Below, in pieces: positions 57,982 to 64,000 of a stretch of 64,000 nucleotides of DNA. Position 1 is the stretch's first letter. Every line of letters starts with the position of its first letter. Origin of the DNA: Plantago major (lineage: Eukaryota > Streptophyta > Magnoliopsida > Lamiales > Plantaginaceae); the NCBI GenBank assembly GCA_026545765.1, contig CM048839.1, positions 14,694,566-14,758,565 of the forward strand, written 5' to 3'. The notes under the pieces were generated by a model that was not told the origin of the DNA, made no database searches, and saw only the letters and a list, made by a program, of their open reading frames with translations. The translations under genes and the position numbers were made by a program.

Positions 57982-58255
57982 CTCCCTCCGTCTCAATTTC
58001 AACTTCCCGCATTACATTTTGGGACGTCCCAATTTCAACTTCCCGCATTCCATTTTGGGAGTCCCAATTTCAACTTCTCATCCCTTAAATGGAAAATCTA
58101 TCTCCTACTTTATACACTACCTCTCATACTTTATTCACTATTTGTCATACTTTATTCAATATATTTCCTACTTTATCATTAGCTCTTCTACTTTATGAAC
58201 TTTTCTCTTAAATCTAGTGTCCAGGCTCAGAAAGATAAAATCAAGACAGAGGGAG
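57982..58255. mobile_element. Stowaway-like MITE with internal repeats
   Basis: CTCCCTCCGTCTC at the left and GACAGAGGGAG at the right, TA on both sides. CAATTTCAACTTCCCGCATT-type units recur three times near the left end (57994, 58031, 58068), and TCATACTTTATTCA-type units near the middle. Confidence 0.75.
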
Positions 58256-58456
58256 TATATATTATACTTGAGAGTAAATATGTAAAACTATTATACTTTA
58301 TTTGTGAGAAGTGCCGTAATTTTTCTAGCTAGCTGCTCTTTTTGCTTGATACTTCCGTTTCGAGGTTTTGTACTTGAGCTATGTACGAAATATGTGATTT
58401 ATTTAGTTTTTTTTGTCTATGTTATATGTACAAATTGGCACGGGGATGATCATGTT

Positions 58457-60043
58457 TGTAAAATCCCGGAAATTTATTTTTCGATTGCCTATTAATTTTA
58501 CAGAGTTGAATTAATTATAGAGACGTGAGTTGTTCGGGATTTTATTAGTCGCTTATTGAATCGATAAATCGAGATGGACGATCTTGATTTAATTGTATTG
58601 GGTTGGAAGTAAAGGCCCAATTGTGTAAATCTCTACTATTGCTTAATCCATAACCCTAGTCATCATCTTCTTCATTCCTCCAGACCCCAAATCACACTGT
58701 AGCCGCCCAACACCACCAAGCTCCGCCCTTTTTACTCCTCTCACCGCCTCCCACTGTCACCACTATATGCTCGTTCACCACCCATATTGAGCCGCCTTCT
58801 CTCTGCTCTTCTTCTTCGTAATCACCATCCCGTACGCCTTGGATCGGGAGTTTAGATATGTTATTGCTCGATCTTGACCTTTACTTGATTCGTAAAACCG
58901 GATTTTGACCGCAATCGAACTATAATTGAGGGTCATGGATCGAGAAATCAGATGAGAAAATGGAGGTCGAATTCGCGAGTTGATTTGGGTGATTCGTTGA
59001 TGTTTGTGGACCGTTAATGTCGTTTTGGATTGAGGAGATGATGGGTAATCGGTTGATGTAGCCTTTCTTTGGGTTTGGAGGAGTTTTGTTGGAGTTTGTG
59101 AAGTTTTGGATTCGAGGACCAGTTGAGAATTCTGAAACTATAAGGACCACCTTTGGAGAATTTGAGTAGGAAGCGGAACATTTGTAAATAATTACGTTTA
59201 TATTAATTATGCAGGAATAGTTGTTATCGACACTTTGAGTGGCAATGGTTGGGCATTGTTTATGAGAAGTCGTGGTTGAAACCTCCTTTGGAGCGAATTT
59301 GTATTCTTTTATTTCGACTGTTTACCCGTTTAAATTACCGTTTTGCCCCTGAACGTTATAGAACCACAATTATGCCCTTCTACCCATTATCCTATTTTTC
59401 CTAGCTCCATAAATTACCGTTTTGCCTTGTTACCCTATTTTCTCAAATTCGACCTATAAAACCCTAGTAGAGACTAGACGGAGTTGGCAAGAGGTGCTTT
59501 GGATGAATTGTGGTTGAATGTGACTTTGGAGGACTCGATGTGCAAGCTATTGGAGGATTTTGTGGATTATTTAAGTTGACATGGATTTGTATCGACCTTG
59601 AGGTAAGGGGGTTTCTTTGATACTTTTGCTCTTATTTTCGTATTATCGTATATGTATAGTTTTAAAGTTTGATAAACAACTTATGGTTATTATATCAAGA
59701 TATGGGACTTGGTATAATAATCTATTTGAAAGGATCAAGTATGTGAATACCCAAAACGTATTTTATGATCTGTGCGATGTGTGAAACGATTTTGTTCAAA
59801 GGCATGGATAAATGTTATGTTTGAGCTCTCAGTTGTGACTATGAAATGTTATGTGCCCTTCGGGGAATTTGTCTGGCTGGAGTACTCCCTTATGTTATGT
59901 TACTCCTTTGGTAGGGGATTATGTTTATGTTATGTGAGCCGACCTCGTGCTTTAGGACTTATACTAGTGGCCATAGGATCATATGCGATTGAGTAGAAAT
60001 ATTCGTTTGTTATGCCATGCAACTTTTGTATATGTGTGATCGT

Positions 60044-60134
<91 letters not shown>

Positions 60135-60510
60135 GTATCTTTGAAACTCTGCTTGATCCGGTAAAAGTGTCATTGAGGCTCACCCTTACACCCCCTTTCA
60201 GATATTTAGTAAGTGATCGGACGAAGATACTTTGGAGTTGAGTCGGATGATGGATTTGTGAAGATTGTTTAGTAGCTTTTGCTTACTCTAATATTTGTAA
60301 AGTATAAGATGACTTGTAGTATTGGGATTGTTATGTACTGAGGACTTGTAATTATTGTTGTAATTACTTCAGGGACTTTTAGATGCTCTGTTTGTACCAC
60401 TCTGAGATTTTGATGTACTTTGAGGTTTAAAGTAAGCTTCGTCTTGGCGTGAGTCCATCTCACGATAGACGGCCGGTCGCGCCAAAGTGATTTGGTTTTG
60501 GGGCGTGACA
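58457..60510 (+). mobile_element. Solo LTR, 2054 bp
   Basis: Starts TGTAAAATCCCGGAAATT and ends TTTGGGGCGTGACA, flanked by perfect 5-bp repeats ATGTT (58452-58456, 60511-60515). No internal coding region or second LTR is present. The GGGGCGTGACA end and 2-kb size fit a large Ty3/Gypsy LTR. Promoter-like pyrimidine-rich DNA around 58640-58820 and the microsatellite at 60047-60131 are part of it. Orientation assumed from TG...CA ends and the resemblance of the start to the other solo LTR read on its sense strand. Confidence 0.8.
60047..60131. repeat. Compound (GT)n(AT)n microsatellite
   Basis: About 15 GT units followed by about 26 AT units, inside the solo LTR. Confidence 0.95.
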
Positions 60511-60515
60511 ATGTT

Positions 60516-63093
60516 GAACATAATGGTTACTCAAAATCATCACATGATAAACCGTCAATCCCATCTAGTAATTAATTTGTTGCTAGTTCAGTGATTATTT
60601 TATATTTTAACCCAGCTAAAATTAATTTTAATAATGATCTGCAAATAAACCAAATCTTTTCCGACTTAAATTAAATTCCACCACTACTACTTTCAATTAT
60701 AAAAGAGTAAGTTTTTAAGAGACGGACTACTGAAAAATAAAAAAGACGGACATACGTTTGGATTATTACTGAAAATATATGGTGTTTAATTAAGACCACT
60801 GTGCTTTTCATGATAGAAAGAATATGCATTTAATGTGAAATGGGTGTTTGTTTCAAAAGATCATGTTCTTCTTGACAATACCACTCCATCTATTTTTAAA
60901 TTAGTTATATACGGGTTTTAGAAAACATTATATTTGTTGTGAAAAAGTATAAACTTGAAGCTGTCAATTACTTATATTGAAATAAGAAGCAATAGCTAGT
61001 TGGTGAACTTGATAAGCGTCTCACTTTCCCTTTTTTTGTACCAGCTAGTAAGAAAATGTAGTTTGCAATTGCATGTTAAAATGGAAGATGACAAAATATC
61101 CCAAGAAAATTATAAGTGTACACCGACCATAATATATTATTATATATAGTGATGTAGTGCAAATTTAGGCTGTTTGGCAAGGTATTTTTAGGTGTTTTTA
61201 ACCAGGTTTTGTGGGTTTTAATCGCTTGCCACATATGGTTTGTTTCGTTAATTAAAACTTTGACTCCTTGAATGTTCCTTCAAAAAATATACTCCCTCCA
61301 TCCCAATTCAACTTCCATTATTGTTTTTTGATCTGTCTCAATCTCAACTTCTCATCATGAAAAATCTATCACCTATTTTTTCATTAATATTTCACATACT
61401 CTATTCATTCTTTCGATTACTTTATTCATTCAAATTTACATATTTTAAATTATTTTGATTATTTACAAATTTATACAATTTACTCTTTAAAATTGTGTCC
61501 GTACAACCATACCTATGAGAAGTTGAGTTTGAAATGGAGGGATTATGAAAGAACATATTTTAATATCAATTCTATACATTTTGTGTATGGGTTGGATTTT
61601 CGTCAAGAGCGGGTTTGTGATTTAGTGTATGATAGTTTGTGATAGATTGAAATGATCGACGAATGATATATTAGTTCAATTGATGTAATATGATTGTAAT
61701 AGTGACATTTAAAAAAAAATTACATACCTAAATATATTTATTAACTTATCTAAATATATGAAATCGAACATAGTTAGCTAAATTTTAGTCAGGTTTTCTT
61801 CTTGTTGGACAACATATGATCAAACGACCAATAATGATGTGATATTGTTTGAATTTCCAACACTAATTGCCATAATTAATTTTCATGTTTAAGAGTAAAT
61901 TAAACAGGAATGCGGAACTGCTTACTAAAAGCATGAATCAATTTGTATTGAATTTCCTTCTAAAAGAGATTTTAGCAACTTCATTACACATGAGCAAGGA
62001 TTAAAAATTTTGACCAATTAGAATAAAACGATTTAACACTCAGCAATGGAATAGACCAGTCACAACATAGGGATTTGCCAACTAATTAATTGACGTGGAC
62101 ACTCTAAAATGGCTCCAAACCTTTTTTTGTTTAATGTAGTATATAGATATATAGATAAAATTATTTAAAACATTATACCTATACTTTAGAACATCAATAT
62201 GTCATTCAAGGCGCTTCTAAAACTTCATGTTTAATTTTATTACTGATTTTAATTTTTTTTATCATATCTATGAGAATAATGAGCAAGTATCAGAATAAGG
62301 ACACAACTTTCTTTCCAACAACAATATCTAAGAACGTCAAATTAGCATAACAAATTTAAATGTATGGGATTTAGAACATAAGAAATGAGTTCAGTAATAA
62401 ATATGCAACGAAATAAGTAAATTAATCTTTTACCAAATGCAATACATGTTAATTAGATTACTTCACAAATTCCGTCAATTCGGCACTAATTAATTTATGG
62501 CATTTTCCAAATTTACAAAGTAAATCAGTATATCAATCTGCACCAAGTATTATAGACACATAATCTCATTTAATTAAGATGGTCCAATTAAAACATTCCA
62601 TTTAGCCAACACACAAAATTTTCAACCAATCACAATAGTCTATTTAGACACTTCATAATGTGACATGGCTTCACCACAAGCCTAGAAATTGTTTTCAAAT
62701 AATAGATATATAGATGGAATTCTAGAATCTCTTATTAGTATCGCATGTTTGTCTTGCACAGGTGGCAGTTGTTGATGGCACCCTTAGGGTTGAGAAAGAC
62801 AAATAAAGCAACCTCACTGACCCCCAAAATTTAAAAGGTAAGGCAACAAAGCATATAGACATCTGTCGTAAGCTGATGGCGTCAAATAACGGTGAACAAA
62901 GTTCACTCCTAAAAAAGAGGCCAAAGTATGCTGCAAATCCATTTGCACAAAAGGAGTTTTAATTTTAAAGATCAAAGATCAAATTGAAGTTGGTACTTGA
63001 TTAGATGGTGGTTCCCGTTGAGGTATCATACGGGTAGCAGCATTGTTCTTATCGTTTATTACAATATCTAACAATAAAAAAAGTCATAAAGTC
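60516..63093. other. AT-rich spacer with one MITE
   Basis: Apart from the MITE at 61292-61543 I see no gene, RNA or repeat boundary. Confidence 0.45.
61292..61543. mobile_element. Stowaway-like MITE
   Basis: CTCCCTCCATCCCAATTCAAC at the left, and AGTTGAGTTTGAAATGGAGGGAT at the right. TA follows on both sides. Related to 57982-58255 (CTCAACTTCTCATC). Confidence 0.7.
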
Positions 63094-63339
63094 TCATTCT
63101 TGTTTTGAAAAACTAGTGGATACATTTAACAGGTATGGAGCTCCTAAAAGGTCAGTAACAAAGATTGCATTGCTTCCTCTATTTGCTAACTGATTCACAA
63201 CATTGTTCGACTCCCCGTAGCCAAAAGTGACTTCTACCTTGCACTCATCTTGATCCCGCGACAACTTGACCTCATTGGTGCTAGGCCACCGGCTCCTGGA
63301 CATGTTTAATACAAGAAACCACCATTTTAGCCGTTTCAA
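63094..63339 (-). pseudogene. RNase-H-like fragment of a non-LTR retrotransposon
   Basis: The minus-strand frame contains KVEVTFGYGESNNVVNQLAN RGS, resembling the C-terminal RNase H block of plant LINE polyproteins (REANxVADxLAxxG), followed by LLGAPYLLNVSTS. The last catalytic-region acidic residue seems replaced (N for D). Only ~80 residues remain; no reverse transcriptase nearby. Confidence 0.4.
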
Positions 63340-64000
63340 AAAAAGAAATAGAAAGGGAAATCTTGGAATCCTTCAGATGTATAATTACTTGCAAAGCATA
63401 TCATTGCTCACCCTCCAATTATTTGGTTAAAAGCCATCTCCCTGGCATATATATCGCTAACTGGACAGTGAATAGTTCAGCTGTATCAACAGTACTAAGC
63501 ATCTAGCTTGGTTAAAACACGATTTCCATCACTTGTGTGTATAATTTTGTTAATTTGCAAGTTGTTATTGTTTCCACTCAAACCGTAGTATAATACTATG
63601 TTTGAGTTTGCAAATGCTTAAAAAAAATGTTTTTGTGATTTTGAAGTAGTAAAAGTAGTTTTTTAGTGTTTTATATTACAACTTATGCTGCAACTTTTCT
63701 GGAAAAAAGTATGTATGTGGAAGCGGAGAAGCAATACGATAGCATTTACATTGCTTTAAGCATGTAGTAGCTTTTTTTCAATTAAAAACAACCAATTAAA
63801 TTAATTTTTTGCAAATACTAAAACTTTTGCTTTTACAATTTTAAGCTGCTTTTTATATGATATATCAAACACTACTGAATTTTACTTAAAATCAATTTTA
63901 ATCAACTTTTAATAGAAGCGAATAACTGAGTGAAATCGTTTTGACAACGCGTTATATCATATGACATGTTCAATGGTTTATTTGACTTCAACTTATAATC
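63340..64000. other. AT-rich spacer to window end
   Basis: No gene or repeat boundary seen. Confidence 0.45.

Noticed and set aside
11..64000. CRISPR array, operon, riboswitch or bacterial feature
   Set aside because: The sequence is plant nuclear DNA; tandem repeats present are microsatellites or transposon arrays without spacer structure.

Overview
The window is nuclear DNA of a flowering plant, most likely a eudicot. It is AT-rich, has spliced genes with GT-AG introns and organelle-targeted and plant-only families, and carries dense plant repeats. I cannot name the species. Gene density is low: six genes are recognisable, and two or three more gene models encode proteins I do not recognise. 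Most of the remaining DNA is transposon-derived or featureless AT-rich spacer.

Recognisable genes, left to right, are: an intronless group-S-like bZIP transcription factor (8516-9106, minus); a two-exon phytosulfokine precursor with an intact YIYTQ peptide (30107-30429, plus); a single-exon protein of the PHLOEM PROTEIN 2-LIKE A10 type (31470-32729, minus); a seven-coding-exon ACT-domain-repeat (ACR) protein with a 5'UTR intron (39054-41930, plus); a four-exon EngB/YihA-type organellar GTPase (43085-44562, plus); and a small VQ-motif protein (45131-45409, minus). They form no operon-like unit. PSK, VQ and bZIP are regulatory genes, ACR is a presumed amino-acid sensor, and EngB is a ribosome-assembly factor.

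Region by region: 1-8.0 kb is repeats only (Stowaway-like MITE, poly-A retroposon with 16-bp target duplication, Harbinger-like element with pentamer arrays, microsatellites). 8.5-9.2 kb holds bZIP. 10.9-16.2 kb holds a second copy of the same retroposon family and several MITEs. 16.2-20.9 kb holds a broken hAT element whose end was duplicated together with a pair of diverged unknown genes. 20.96-23.84 kb is a solo LTR (5-bp TSD TAATA) carrying a nested TIR element with a GC-rich palindromic core. 30-33 kb holds PSK and the PP2-A10-like gene. 33.43-36.25 kb is a structurally complete but coding-poor LTR retrotransposon (TSD AAGTA, tRNA-iMet primer site, gag/protease remnants only). 38.4-45.5 kb is the gene-rich island (ACR, EngB, VQ). 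48.5-51.9 kb is a wrecked Helitron. 53.4-55.7 kb holds gene-like exons with stops. 57.2-57.5 kb is a Cassandra-type LTR with an embedded 5S rRNA-like sequence. 58.46-60.51 kb is another solo LTR (TSD ATGTT). The last 3.5 kb has a MITE and an RNase-H-like fragment.

The most interesting material is structural. There is a Harbinger/Tourist-like family whose subterminal pentamer arrays differ between copies, a palindrome-cored TIR element nested in a solo LTR, a retroposon family with ~90-bp internal repeats, a ~21-bp LINE-tail insertion with its own target duplication, and a 5S-promoter-bearing LTR.
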